Positions 8,550 to 16,586 of a stretch of 63,807 nt of DNA are shown here, piece after piece. This DNA is from Pseudomonadota bacterium. Lineage in GTDB: Bacteria > Pseudomonadota > Gammaproteobacteria > Burkholderiales > Thiobacillaceae. The stretch spans positions 1 through 63,807 of the forward strand of contig JAUXXW010000074.1 in assembly GCA_030684775.1 (NCBI GenBank). Reading direction: 5' to 3'. Below the pieces are notes generated by a model, which searched no databases, was not told where the DNA came from, and saw only the letters and a program-made list of their open reading frames with translations. Numbering within the stretch: the first letter of the stretch is position 1; every line of letters begins with the position of its first letter. Made by a program: the position numbers and the translations under genes.

Positions 8550-9290
8550 ATGGACATCACCAGCATTCTCGGCATTACCCTCGGCCTCTCCGCCATCCTG
8601 ATCGGGCAGGCGCTGGAAGGGGGGCACATGGGCTCCCTGTTGCAATTCACCGCCTTCATGATCGTGATCGGCGGCACCCTGGGCGCGGTGATGTTGCAAA
8701 GCAGTACCCGGGTCTTCCTGGATGGACTGTCCATGCTCAAGTGGGTGTTCCAGCCACCACGCGTGACGCCGCATGACACCCTCAAGCTGATTATCGAGTG
8801 GAGCCATCAGGCCCGACGCGGCGGTCTCCTGGCCCTGGAACCGCTGATCGAGCAGCAAACCGACCTGTTTCATCGCCGTGGCCTGCAGATGCTGGTCGAC
8901 GGCGCCGAGCCGGAGGTGCTGCGGGAAACCCTGGAAGTCGACTTGCAGGCCTATGAGAACCACCACACCGATGCCGCCAAGATCTGGTTCGCGGCCGGTG
9001 GTTATTCACCCACCATCGGTATTCTGGGCGCGGTGATGGGGCTTATCCATGTCATGGAGAACCTCTCCGACCCCTCCAAACTCGGCTCCGGCATCGCCGT
9101 CGCTTTCGTCGCCACCATCTACGGCGTCGGCTTTGCCAACCTGCTCTATCTGCCCATTTCCGGAAAATTGCGCTACTGGGTCGGCCGCCAGGTAGCCGAC
9201 AAGGAACTGTTCATCCTCGGCATGGTGGCCATCGCCAACGGTGAGAACCCGCGCATCATCGAAGCCAAGTTGCAGGGGTATCTGTCGTGA
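8550..9290 (+). CDS. motC: Flagellar stator protein MotC (MotA/PomA family)
   Basis: MotA-family proteins form the membrane ring of the stator that generates torque. The 246-residue protein has two N-terminal membrane segments (ITSILGITLGLSAILIGQAL; QFTAFMIVIGGTLGAVML), a cytoplasmic loop, and the C-terminal pair (YSPTIGILGAVMGLIHVMENL; GSGIAVAFVATIYGVGFANLLYLPI). The short loop and its place directly behind fliA fit the MotC subfamily of MotC/MotD stators rather than the longer E. coli MotA. It starts 9 bases after fliA ends. A palindromic repeat separates it from motD. Confidence 0.92.
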   Translation: MDITSILGITLGLSAILIGQALEGGHMGSLLQFTAFMIVIGGTLGAVMLQSSTRVFLDGLSMLKWVFQPPRVTPHDTLKLIIEWSHQARRGGLLALEPLIEQQTDLFHRRGLQMLVDGAEPEVLRETLEVDLQAYENHHTDAAKIWFAAGGYSPTIGILGAVMGLIHVMENLSDPSKLGSGIAVAFVATIYGVGFANLLYLPISGKLRYWVGRQVADKELFILGMVAIANGENPRIIEAKLQGYLS

Positions 9291-9301
9291 GCGGCGCTGG
9301 C

Positions 9302-9375
9302 GTAGGTTGGGCAAAGCGCAGCGTGCCCAACATCGCGACGGTTTGTTGGGCACGCTGCGCTTTGCCCAACCTACG
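9302..9375. repeat. GTAGGTTGGGCAAAGCG palindromic repeat, copy 1 (motC/motD junction)
   Basis: Inverted arms of about 30 bp start with GTAGGTTGGGCAAAGCGCAG and end with CTGCGCTTTGCCCAACCTAC around a short loop. Related copies lie at 21131, 23430, 29920, 39161, 51026 and 59129, with a half copy at 63619. It lies 11 bp after the motC stop and 18 bp before the motD start. Confidence 0.9.
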
Positions 9376-9393
9376 TGTCTAACGACTACTCCC

Positions 9394-10209
9394 ATGCGCA
9401 AGAAACGCGAAGAAGAACACGAGAACGTCGAGCGCTGGCTGGTCTCCTACGCGGACTTCATCACCCTGCTGTTCGCCTTCTTCGTGGTGATGTACTCGAT
9501 ATCCTCGATCAATGAAGGCAAGTACCGGGTGATGTCGGATTCGCTGGTCGACGCCTTCCGTGAAATGCCCACCAGTGACAAACCCATCCAGATGGGCGCG
9601 AAAAACGCCGAGATACTGCAAGGCTCCGGCAAACCCATCGGGGTCGCGGCGCCGTCGCCGGAACGCCAGCAGGCGGCGGAGCGGATGAAGAAGGTGGCGA
9701 AGAACGTCCTCGACGCCATGCAGCCACTGAGCCAGGACGGCAAGGTCCGGGTGACCCAGTCGCCGCGCGGCGTCACCGTGGAAATCAACGCCAGCCTGCT
9801 GTTCAGCAGCGGCGACGCGGTACTGCAACCCCTCTCCAAAGAGGCCCTGGCGGCGGTCGCCAAGGTCCTGTCCGGGGTCGAGAACCCGATCCAGGTGGAA
9901 GGCCATAGCGACAACATCCCGATCAACAGCCCCGCCTATCCCTCCAACTGGGAACTGTCATCGTCGCGTGCCGGCAGCGTGGTGCGCCTGTTCGCCGAAC
10001 TGGGCGTGCCCACCACGCGCATGGTCGCCATCGGCTACGCCGACAACCAGCCGCTCGATACCAACGCCACCGCCGACGGCCGCGCCCGCAACCGCCGCGT
10101 CAACGTCCTGATCCTCAACGAAGTCGGCGGCGCGGCCCAGGAGCTCAGCCTTCAGGGTGAAGCGCGGACCGGCACACCCTCTACCATCGCGCCGCCCGCC
10201 GCGCGTTGA
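9394..10209 (+). CDS. motD: Flagellar stator protein MotD (MotB family)
   Basis: MotB-family proteins anchor the stator to peptidoglycan and carry the ion-binding aspartate. The 271-residue protein has a short basic N-terminus (MRKKREEEHENVERWLVSYA), one membrane helix (ADFITLLFAFFVVMYSISS) with Asp21 as the likely ion site, a plug/linker region, and a C-terminal OmpA-like domain (VEGHSDNIPIN...NWELSSSRA...GYADNQPLDTNATADGRARNRRVNV). ATG 9394 is chosen because the frame upstream runs through a palindromic repeat and the family begins at MRKK. Pairing with motC gives a MotCD-type stator. Confidence 0.93.
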   Translation: MRKKREEEHENVERWLVSYADFITLLFAFFVVMYSISSINEGKYRVMSDSLVDAFREMPTSDKPIQMGAKNAEILQGSGKPIGVAAPSPERQQAAERMKKVAKNVLDAMQPLSQDGKVRVTQSPRGVTVEINASLLFSSGDAVLQPLSKEALAAVAKVLSGVENPIQVEGHSDNIPINSPAYPSNWELSSSRAGSVVRLFAELGVPTTRMVAIGYADNQPLDTNATADGRARNRRVNVLILNEVGGAAQELSLQGEARTGTPSTIAPPAAR

Positions 10210-10337
10210 GGCGGCGGCCGACCTCCGACAGGCTTTCGGGACGTGTGCGGCGCGTCATCCGGAGTGGCGTAAATCACCGGCAAAACCGGAAGGTTCTGGC
10301 AAAGTAGCGGCATTCCCCACCTCATTCGAGTTGCATC

Positions 10338-11699
10338 ATGTCGCGTCCCACCTCGTTCCATCTCCCCCGTTCGCTTGAAGGCCCCCTGTCACGCCGTGAT
10401 TTTCTCTGGCTCATGGGGGTTGCCGGCTCCGCCGTGCTGTTGCCGCTCTCGGGCTGCGCGACCGACCCGGTCACCGGCCAGAAAACCCTGGTGGGAATGT
10501 CCGAAGAGCAGGAAAAAAGTCTCGACAAGAGCCAGTCGCCGAACCAGTTTTCCTCCGACCTCGGCGCGGTCCAGGATGCCGGCCTCAATCGCTACGTGGG
10601 AGAAGTCGGCACGACGCTGTGGAGCCAATCGCACCGCCCGCAAATGCCCTACTCGGCGCGCGTGCTCAACGCCAATTACGTCAACGCCTACACCTTTCCC
10701 GGCGGCAGCATGGGCGTCACTCGCGGCATCATGCTGGAGATGAACAATGAAGACGAACTCGCCGCCCTGCTCGGACACGAGATCGGCCATGTCAACGCGC
10801 GCCACTCGGCGGAACGCGCCGGCAGGGAGTTGCTGGCCAATGTGGCGCTCACCGCCGCCAGCGTGGCCGTCGCCAGTTCGGAAAACGGCCAGCAATACCT
10901 GCCCCTGCTGCAACCGCTGAGCCAGGTCGGCGCCTCCGCCCTGCTCGCCAAATACAGCCGCGACAACGAACGCGAAGCGGACAGCCTGGGCCTCGACTAC
11001 ATGGTGGCCGGCGGCTACAACCCGGATGGCATGCCCGGCCTGATGAACATGCTGCGAGGCGAATCGCGGCAAAAACCCAGCCTGCTGGAAACCATGTTCG
11101 CATCCCACCCGATGAGCGAGGAGCGCTACCAGACCGCCCGCCTCACCGCCGAACAGAAATATGCCGGCCAGCGAGCTCGCCCGACGCGGCGCGAGCGCTA
11201 CCTGGACAACACCGCGGGCCTGCGCCGCATCCAGCCCACGGTGGAGTCCTGCCAGAAGGGCGAGGCGCTGATGGCGAAGAAACAGTTGCCGCAAGCGGAA
11301 GAGCAGTTCGGCCTGGCCCTGCGCCATACCCGCGACGACTATGCCGCCAACGTGCTGATGGCCAAGGCCTTGATGGCGCAGAAGAAAAGCCGGGAAGCCG
11401 ATACCTATCTGGCCGCCGCCAAATCGATCTATCCCGGCGAAGCTCAGGCCGTGCATCTGTCCGGCCTCGCCAAACTGGCGCTGCGCCAACCGGAGGCCGC
11501 CCTGGCCGAATTCGTGGCCTACGACAAACTGCTGCCGGGCAATCCCAGCACACTGTTCTTCGTGGGCGCGGCCAACGAAAACATGGGCAACAAGCGCGAA
11601 GCGGCCAATTACTACTACCGCTATCTACAGTCCGGCGCCCAAGGTGGCGAAGCCCAGTTTGCGGTGGCGCGGCTCAGAGACTGGAAGGTCATCAAGTAA
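10338..11699 (+). CDS. M48-family zinc metalloprotease lipoprotein with TPR-like C-terminus (BepA/LoiP-like)
   Basis: Periplasmic M48 proteases of this kind degrade or help assemble outer-membrane proteins. Residues 15-36 (SRRDFLWLMGVAGSAVLLPL then SGC) form a signal peptide ending in a lipobox; the RR could allow Tat export. The catalytic motif is H147-E148-I-G-H151 in LLGHEIGHVNARHSAER, and the third zinc ligand is in EREADSLGLDYM. FASHPMSEER is also conserved. After about residue 310 the protein is rich in helical TPR-like repeats, as in BepA (YfgC). 453 residues. It stands alone after motD, with a 128-bp leader and a terminator hairpin behind it. Confidence 0.9.
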   Translation: MSRPTSFHLPRSLEGPLSRRDFLWLMGVAGSAVLLPLSGCATDPVTGQKTLVGMSEEQEKSLDKSQSPNQFSSDLGAVQDAGLNRYVGEVGTTLWSQSHRPQMPYSARVLNANYVNAYTFPGGSMGVTRGIMLEMNNEDELAALLGHEIGHVNARHSAERAGRELLANVALTAASVAVASSENGQQYLPLLQPLSQVGASALLAKYSRDNEREADSLGLDYMVAGGYNPDGMPGLMNMLRGESRQKPSLLETMFASHPMSEERYQTARLTAEQKYAGQRARPTRRERYLDNTAGLRRIQPTVESCQKGEALMAKKQLPQAEEQFGLALRHTRDDYAANVLMAKALMAQKKSREADTYLAAAKSIYPGEAQAVHLSGLAKLALRQPEAALAEFVAYDKLLPGNPSTLFFVGAANENMGNKREAANYYYRYLQSGAQGGEAQFAVARLRDWKVIK

Positions 11700-11707
11700 T
11701 CGGAGAG

Positions 11708-11732
11708 GCCGGCTCAGTCCTGAGCCGGCTTT
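11708..11732 (+). terminator. Rho-independent terminator after the M48 protease gene
   Basis: A 10-bp perfect stem GCCGGCTCAG / CTGAGCCGGC with a 2-base loop is followed by TTTA, 9 bases after the protease stop codon. Confidence 0.75.
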
Positions 11733-11841
11733 ACGCCACAGACCCTTGAGCGCCTGGCGCGGGGCCTCCTCGGCGACGACGCGGTCGAGACGGACGTTGT
11801 CCGGTAGGGCGGGTTTTGTTGCCTGAGAAGGAACGGCGGTT

Positions 11842-12000
11842 CTACTGTCCGGCCGCCTCATCCACGGGTGGTTGCGGCGGGGATTCTTCGTCGGCGGGAG
11901 GCTGCTGCGCTCCACTTTTTGCCAGCCGCTTTTCTTCCTTCTTTTGTTTCTTGGCCAGGTCTCGCTGACGCTTTTCGAATGCATAGTTGGGTTTGGCCAT
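11842..12000 (-). CDS. Small charged conserved hypothetical protein (52 aa)
   Basis: The product begins MAKPNYAFEKRQRDLAKKQK and continues with lysine/glutamate-rich sequence, then a Pro/Asp/Glu-rich acidic tail ending VDEAAGQ. I recognise this type of very basic short protein as a common conserved hypothetical in Betaproteobacteria; no function is known to me. The N-terminal two thirds look like a single charged helix. ATG is at 12000-11998. The frame remains open far upstream, but that extension is only the antisense of the peroxidase gene. It is divergent from the peroxidase gene (ATG 12124) and may share its promoter region. Confidence 0.7.
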   Translation of the reverse strand: MAKPNYAFEKRQRDLAKKQKKEEKRLAKSGAQQPPADEESPPQPPVDEAAGQ

Positions 12001-12123
12001 GGGCAATTCTCTTCGGTTGGGTTCAAGGTGCTTGTCAGGGTAACCCGATTTGCCACGCGGTTGGCGTAGGCCGGAGTGGCGCGGGTGGATACACTTGCTC
12101 GCATGGACACAAAGGAGAAGGCG

Positions 12124-13014
12124 ATGAGTACCCCCCAGAGCGGCATCCTGGCACCCGTTCCACGCCTGGCCAGGCACCTGTTTTTCGCGCTGGAACCGGG
12201 GGCCGCCCCCGCCGACGCGCGCGCGGCGCTGATCGCGCTGGTCGGCCGTACCGATGGCGAGGCCACCGTGGCCGGGCTGGGCGGCACCCTGATCGCCGCG
12301 CTGGGCGCCGGCATCGACGGCCTGCATGGATTTCCCACTTACGAGACGGCGGGCGTCGCCATTCCTTCCACGCCGTTTGCCCTGTGGTGCTGGCTGCGCG
12401 GCGACGACCGCGGCGAACTCTTGCACCGCGGCCGCGAACTGGCGCAGGCCCTCGCTCCGGCGCTGCGTCTGGATGCGGTGGTCGACGCCTTCCAGTACGG
12501 CCCCAGCCTGGACCTGACCGGCTACGAGGACGGCACCGAGAACCCCACGGATGCGGCGGCGTTGGCGGCCGCCGTGGTCACCGGGCAAGGCCCCGGCCGT
12601 GACGGCGCGAGCTTCGTGGCGGTGCAGCAATGGGTGCATGAACTGGATCGCTTTGCCGCCATGAGCGGCGAACGACAGGATCTGACCATCGGTCGCCGCA
12701 AAGCGGATAACGAGGAAATCGACGACGCTCCGGAATCGGCCCATGTGAAACGCACCGCCCAGGAGAGCTTCACCCCGGAGGCGTTCGTCCTGCGCCGCTC
12801 CATGCCCTGGGCCGACGCCCGCTCGGCGGGGTTGGTCTTCGTCGCCTTCGGCCACTCCCTCGCCGCCTTCGAAGCACTGCTGCGCCGCATGGTGGGCGCC
12901 GAGGACGGTATCCGAGATGCCCTGTTCAACTTTACGCGGCCGGTCAGCGGCGCCTACTTCTGGTGCCCGCCGATGCGCGAAGGAAAGCTCGATCTGAGCG
13001 CGCTGGGACTGTGA
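12124..13014 (+). CDS. Dyp-type heme peroxidase
   Basis: Dye-decolourising peroxidases use heme and hydrogen peroxide to oxidise dyes and other aromatics; the natural substrate in bacteria is often unknown. The 296-residue protein has the diagnostic GXXDG-type motif (GYEDGTENP, about residues 135-143) and the later family segments FVAVQQWVHELDRFAAMSG and RRSMPWADARSAGLVFVAFGHS. No signal peptide is visible, so it should be cytoplasmic, as for YfeX-like members. ATG 12124 follows AAGGAGAAGGCG, a strong ribosome-binding site; the frame is open upstream to 12076 but that part does not look conserved. It converges on the DUF815 gene. Confidence 0.9.
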   Translation: MSTPQSGILAPVPRLARHLFFALEPGAAPADARAALIALVGRTDGEATVAGLGGTLIAALGAGIDGLHGFPTYETAGVAIPSTPFALWCWLRGDDRGELLHRGRELAQALAPALRLDAVVDAFQYGPSLDLTGYEDGTENPTDAAALAAAVVTGQGPGRDGASFVAVQQWVHELDRFAAMSGERQDLTIGRRKADNEEIDDAPESAHVKRTAQESFTPEAFVLRRSMPWADARSAGLVFVAFGHSLAAFEALLRRMVGAEDGIRDALFNFTRPVSGAYFWCPPMREGKLDLSALGL

Positions 13015-13033
13015 GGCGAATGCTCGACGGCGT

Positions 13034-13960
13034 TCACGCCTTGCGTCGCCGCCGCAACCCCTGCCTGCCCACCCAATCCGCCGCGAACTGGCGGGCAACC
13101 CGGCCGGAGCGACCGCCTCGGGCAATCGCCCAGTTGATGGCTTCCTGGCGCATGGTTTCGTCTTCGCGCCCGCCGAGTGTCGCAACCCAGGCGCCGACGA
13201 TGGCCAGGTAGTCGTCCTGATTGAACGGCCAGAAGGTGAGGGTGAGGCCGAAGCGGTCGGACAGGCTGATCTTCTCCTCGATGCTTTCCGCCGGCCGCAC
13301 TTCGCCCCCCAGGTGTCGGGTGGCTTCGTTCTCCGCGAAAAACTCCGGCATCAGATGGCGCCGGTTCGAGGTGGCGCAGATCAACACGTTGTCCGGCAAG
13401 CCCGCCACGGAACCGTCGAGCGCGGCTTTCAGCGGCTTGTAGGCGGCGTCATTCGGCTCGAAGGAAAGATCGTCGGTGAACAGAATGAAGCGCCAGGGCT
13501 GGCCTTCCAGGCGCGCGGTGATGTCGGGCAGGTCGATCAGGTCTTCGCGATCCACTTCCACCAGGCGCAGGCCTTTCTTCGCATGGCGCGGCAGCAGGGC
13601 CTTTATCAACGAGGATTTGCCGCAGCCCCGGCTGCCGGCGAGCAACACGTTGTTGGCCGGCAGAAGATCGAGGAACTGGCGCGTGTTGCGCTCCACTTCC
13701 GCCTTCTGCTCGGAGATGCCGGTGAGCGCCTCCCAGGGCGGGCAATTCAGGGTGGTGACCGGCAGCAACAGGCCGCGCCCCATCTGCTTGCGCCAGCGGC
13801 AGGCCAGGGTCACGCGCCAATCCACCCGTGGCGGCACCGGCGGCAGCCAGGCATCCAGGCGCGCCAGCAGGTCGTTGGCGCGGGCGACCAGGAGCGCGAG
13901 TTCCGGGCTGACCTGATAGATCGGGGCGACGTCTTCCTCGTCGTCAAAGTCTCCGTTCAT
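13034..13960 (-). CDS. DUF815-family AAA+ ATPase
   Basis: The 308-residue protein contains a Walker A loop (LLAGSRGCGKSSLIKALLP, about residues 104-122), a Walker B-like segment (ILFTDDLSFEP), and CATSNRRHLMPEF. The layout, with an N-terminal helical lead and a central ATPase fold ending LAIVGAWVATLG, matches the DUF815 (YcaX-like) family of predicted AAA+ proteins, whose role is not established. It lies in the same direction as argJ with a palindromic repeat upstream, and converges on the peroxidase gene with a 19-base gap. In many Betaproteobacteria a DUF815 gene sits next to argJ, which supports the call. Confidence 0.88.
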   Translation of the reverse strand: MNGDFDDEEDVAPIYQVSPELALLVARANDLLARLDAWLPPVPPRVDWRVTLACRWRKQMGRGLLLPVTTLNCPPWEALTGISEQKAEVERNTRQFLDLLPANNVLLAGSRGCGKSSLIKALLPRHAKKGLRLVEVDREDLIDLPDITARLEGQPWRFILFTDDLSFEPNDAAYKPLKAALDGSVAGLPDNVLICATSNRRHLMPEFFAENEATRHLGGEVRPAESIEEKISLSDRFGLTLTFWPFNQDDYLAIVGAWVATLGGREDETMRQEAINWAIARGGRSGRVARQFAADWVGRQGLRRRRKA

Positions 13961-13974
13961 AGCGTCGCTCCAAA

Positions 13975-14046
13975 TGTAGCGCCGGCATCCTTGCCGGCTT
14001 GTCAGTTCAGATTGCGAAAGACGCCGGCAAGGATGCCGGCGCTACA
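13975..14046. repeat. GTAGCGCCGGC-type palindromic repeat between argJ and the DUF815 gene
   Basis: Perfect 24-bp inverted arms (TGTAGCGCCGGCATCCTTGC at 13975, GCAAGGATGCCGGCGCTACA ending 14046) surround a 24-bp loop. The right end abuts the argJ stop codon (14047-14049). It belongs to the family also seen at 1, 20051, 36926 and 53527. Confidence 0.9.
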
Positions 14047-15276
14047 TCAGGTGCGGTATTCCGCGTTGATCTTCACGTAGTCATAGGAAAAATCGCAGGT
14101 CCACACCGTTGCTACCGTGTTGCCACGCGCCAGGTCGACGCGCACCGCGATTTCCGGCGCCGCCATCACGCGGGCGCCTTCTTCTTCCCGGTAGGACGGG
14201 GCGCGACCGCCGTTTTCCGCGACCAGCACGTTGCCCAGCCAGAGGCGGATGCGGTCGACGTCGAGGTCATGGATGCCGGCATAGCCGATGGCGGCGAGGA
14301 TGCGGCCGAGGTTGGGGTCGGAGGCGAAGAACGCGGTCTTCACCAGGGGCGAGCGGGCGATGGCGTAGGCCACCTGTTTGCATTCGGCTTCGCTGTTGCC
14401 GCCTTCCACGCGGACTTCCATGAACTTGGTGGCGCCCTCGCCATCGCGCACGATGGCTTGCGCGAGTTCGATCATCACTTCGGTAATGACGGACTGGAGG
14501 GAATCAAAACGGGAATCGCCGTCGTCCATGATGACCGGCGCTTGCGTGCTGCCGGTGGCGATGAGGATGCAGGAATCGTTGGTGGAGGTGTCGCCATCCA
14601 CCGTGATGCAGTTGAACGACTTGTTCACCGCGTGGCGCAGCATGGCTTCCAGCGCCTCGCAGGAGACTGGCGCGTCGGTGGCGACGAAGGACAGCATGGT
14701 CGCCATGTTCGGATGAATCATGCCGGAGCCCTTGGCGATGCCGGTGACCGTGAAATCCACGCCATTCAGGGCGGCGCGGCGGGAAGTGGCCTTGGACACG
14801 ATGTCGGTGGTCATGATCGCCTCGGCCGCCGCCGCCCAGTTGTCCGGCTGGAGGTCGTCGAGGGCGGCGGGCAAAGCGGCGATGATCTTGTCGTGTGGCA
14901 GGGGTTCGAGAATCACGCCGGTGGAGAAGGGCAGCACCTGTTCCGGTTTGAGGTTCAGGTTTTCCGCCACGGCGGCGCAAGTCTCGCGGGCGCGGCGCAG
15001 ACCGTCCTCGCCGGTGCCGGCATTGGCGTTGCCGGTGTTCACCACCAGGGCGCGGATGCCTCCCTCCTGATGCAGATGTTCCTTGCACACGGTCACGGGC
15101 GCGGCGCAGAAACGGTTCTGGGTGAACACGCCCACTACTTCGGAATCATGTGGGAGCGTGATTACCAGCACATCGCGGCGGCCCGGTTTCTTGATGCCGG
15201 CGCAGGCAATGCCCAGTTCGACACCGGGAACGGATAGCAGGGAGGCGGGATCGGGAGCGGAGAGATTGACGGGCAT
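14047..15276 (-). CDS. argJ: Bifunctional ornithine acetyltransferase / N-acetylglutamate synthase ArgJ
   Basis: ArgJ transfers the acetyl group from N-acetylornithine to glutamate, recycling acetyl in arginine synthesis, and may also acetylate glutamate from acetyl-CoA. The precursor self-cleaves before a threonine nucleophile: here Thr193 in [14 protein letters not shown], the conserved ATML site. Other family motifs are [12 protein letters not shown] and [13 protein letters not shown]. 409 residues is the normal length. ATG 15276 lies over a short divergent region shared with the FIST gene. The stop codon touches a palindromic repeat. Confidence 0.96.
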   Translation of the reverse strand: MPVNLSAPDPASLLSVPGVELGIACAGIKKPGRRDVLVITLPHDSEVVGVFTQNRFCAAPVTVCKEHLHQEGGIRALVVNTGNANAGTGEDGLRRARETCAAVAENLNLKPEQVLPFSTGVILEPLPHDKIIAALPAALDDLQPDNWAAAAEAIMTTDIVSKATSRRAALNGVDFTVTGIAKGSGMIHPNMATMLSFVATDAPVSCEALEAMLRHAVNKSFNCITVDGDTSTNDSCILIATGSTQAPVIMDDGDSRFDSLQSVITEVMIELAQAIVRDGEGATKFMEVRVEGGNSEAECKQVAYAIARSPLVKTAFFASDPNLGRILAAIGYAGIHDLDVDRIRLWLGNVLVAENGGRAPSYREEEGARVMAAPEIAVRVDLARGNTVATVWTCDFSYDYVKINAEYRT

Positions 15277-15329
15277 GGCGGGAAGGGTCGAGGTGGGAAT
15301 GCCCCGATTTTAGCGGAGGCTTGCGCTGT

Positions 15330-15356
15330 TCAAGTCCGCGCGATTGCTGCCGATAA
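15330..15356 (+). promoter_or_regulatory. Candidate sigma-28 (FliA) promoter for the FIST-kinase operon
   Basis: TCAAGTCC, 11 bases, then GCCGATAA. The -10 octamer matches the enterobacterial FliA consensus GCCGATAA exactly; the -35 matches TAAAGTTT at 5 of 8 positions; the 11-base spacing is exact. It lies 33 bases before the FIST ATG. Confidence 0.65.
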
Positions 15357-15388
15357 CGACGTGTCGTCCACAAAACCAGGGAGCCATC

Positions 15389-16549
15389 ATGCAAGTTCGA
15401 CAAACCGTCCTTTCCGCGCTGGATGCCGCCGCGCTCACGCCACTGGCGGAAATCTCGCCCAATCTGGTGCTGGTGTTCGCCGCGCCCGCGTTTTTCACCA
15501 ACACAGCTTTCGCCACCGTGTTGGCGCGGGCATTTCCCCAGGCGCGGCGTCTGGCCTTGTCCACCGCCGGAGAAATTGCCGGCCAGGGGGTGAGCGACAA
15601 CAGCATCGTGGTCACCGCCATACGCTTCGAGCACATCCTTTTCAAAGTAGCGTCCACCGACTTCGCCGGCATGGAAGACTCCGCCGATGCCGGCCGGCGT
15701 CTCGCCGAGCAATTGCTGGCGCCGGACTTGAAAGCCGTGCTGCTGCTGTCGCAAGGGGTCGCGGTGAACGGCAGCGAGCTGATCGGCGGCGCGGTTTCCG
15801 TGCTGGGCAAGGGCATCCCCCTGACCGGTGGCTTGGCCGGCGACAACGGCGCTTTCACGCGTACTTGGGCGATGCTGGATGAGGTGGTGTCGGATCGCTT
15901 GATGCTGGCGGTCGGCTTCTATGGCGATGCGGTCAGCTTCGCGCACGGCTCCTTCGGCGGCTGGCAGAGCTTCGGCCCGGCCCGGCGCGCGACGAAAGCA
16001 GCCGGCAATGTGCTCTACGAACTGGACGGCGAACCGGCGCTGGCCATCTACAAACGCTATCTCGGTGAATACGCCAAGGATCTGCCCGCTTCCGGCCTCC
16101 TGTTCCCCTTCGCCATCCTCTCGCACGAGCGCGAGGAAACCGGCTTGATCCGCACCCTGCTGGGCATCGACGAGGCCGACGGCAGCCTCACCCTGGCCGG
16201 CGACATTCCCCAGGACGGCTATCTCAAGCTGATGCACGCCTCCACCGAGGCCTTGGTGGATGGCGCCGAAGCGGCGGCACAAGCCGCCAGCCGGATGGCC
16301 AGGGCGGATGGCCAGTCGTTCGCCCTCCTGATTTCCTGCATCGGCCGCAAGTTGGTGATGGGTGATCGGGTGGACGAGGAAGTCGAGGCGGTGGGCGCGG
16401 TGTTCGGCCAGGGTTGCGCGCTCACCGGTTTCTATTCCAACGGCGAGATCAGCCCCTTCCTGGAAACCACCGAATGCAAGCTGCACAACCAGACCATGAC
16501 CATTACCTGGCTGGGCGAGGTGGGCGAGGTGGGCGAGGTGGGCGAGTGA
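15389..16549 (+). CDS. FIST-domain sensory protein
   Basis: FIST domains are predicted small-ligand sensors found near chemotaxis and signalling genes. The 386-residue protein has the FIST N region (LVFAAPAFF...[29 protein letters not shown]...LTGGLAGD) and the FIST C region ([20 protein letters not shown]...GYLKLMHAS...[19 protein letters not shown]...[13 protein letters not shown]). No membrane segment or kinase domain is visible. ATG 15389 follows AGGGAGCC; an in-frame start at 15344 overlaps the candidate promoter and is rejected. The C-terminus ends in a GEV repeat from a 9-bp tandem repeat. The hybrid kinase gene follows after 37 bases, so the pair likely forms one signalling unit. Confidence 0.9.
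   Translation: MQVRQTVLSALDAAALTPLAEISPNLVLVFAAPAFFTNTAFATVLARAFPQARRLALSTAGEIAGQGVSDNSIVVTAIRFEHILFKVASTDFAGMEDSADAGRRLAEQLLAPDLKAVLLLSQGVAVNGSELIGGAVSVLGKGIPLTGGLAGDNGAFTRTWAMLDEVVSDRLMLAVGFYGDAVSFAHGSFGGWQSFGPARRATKAAGNVLYELDGEPALAIYKRYLGEYAKDLPASGLLFPFAILSHEREETGLIRTLLGIDEADGSLTLAGDIPQDGYLKLMHASTEALVDGAEAAAQAASRMARADGQSFALLISCIGRKLVMGDRVDEEVEAVGAVFGQGCALTGFYSNGEISPFLETTECKLHNQTMTITWLGEVGEVGEVGE
16514..16546 (+). repeat. 9-bp tandem repeat at the end of the FIST gene
   Basis: GGCGAGGTG is repeated 3.7 times and encodes [11 protein letters not shown] just before the stop. Because the unit is 9 bp, copy-number change would alter tail length without changing frame. Confidence 0.9.
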
Positions 16550-16586
16550 AGAACCCTCTTTCCTGACGCGACCACCAAGAACCGAC

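Noticed and set aside
11842-13185. Open minus-strand frame of 447 codons covering the peroxidase gene
   Set aside because: Only the last 52 codons look like a protein; the rest is antisense to the Dyp peroxidase and is low-complexity, as is common for long shadow frames in GC-rich DNA.
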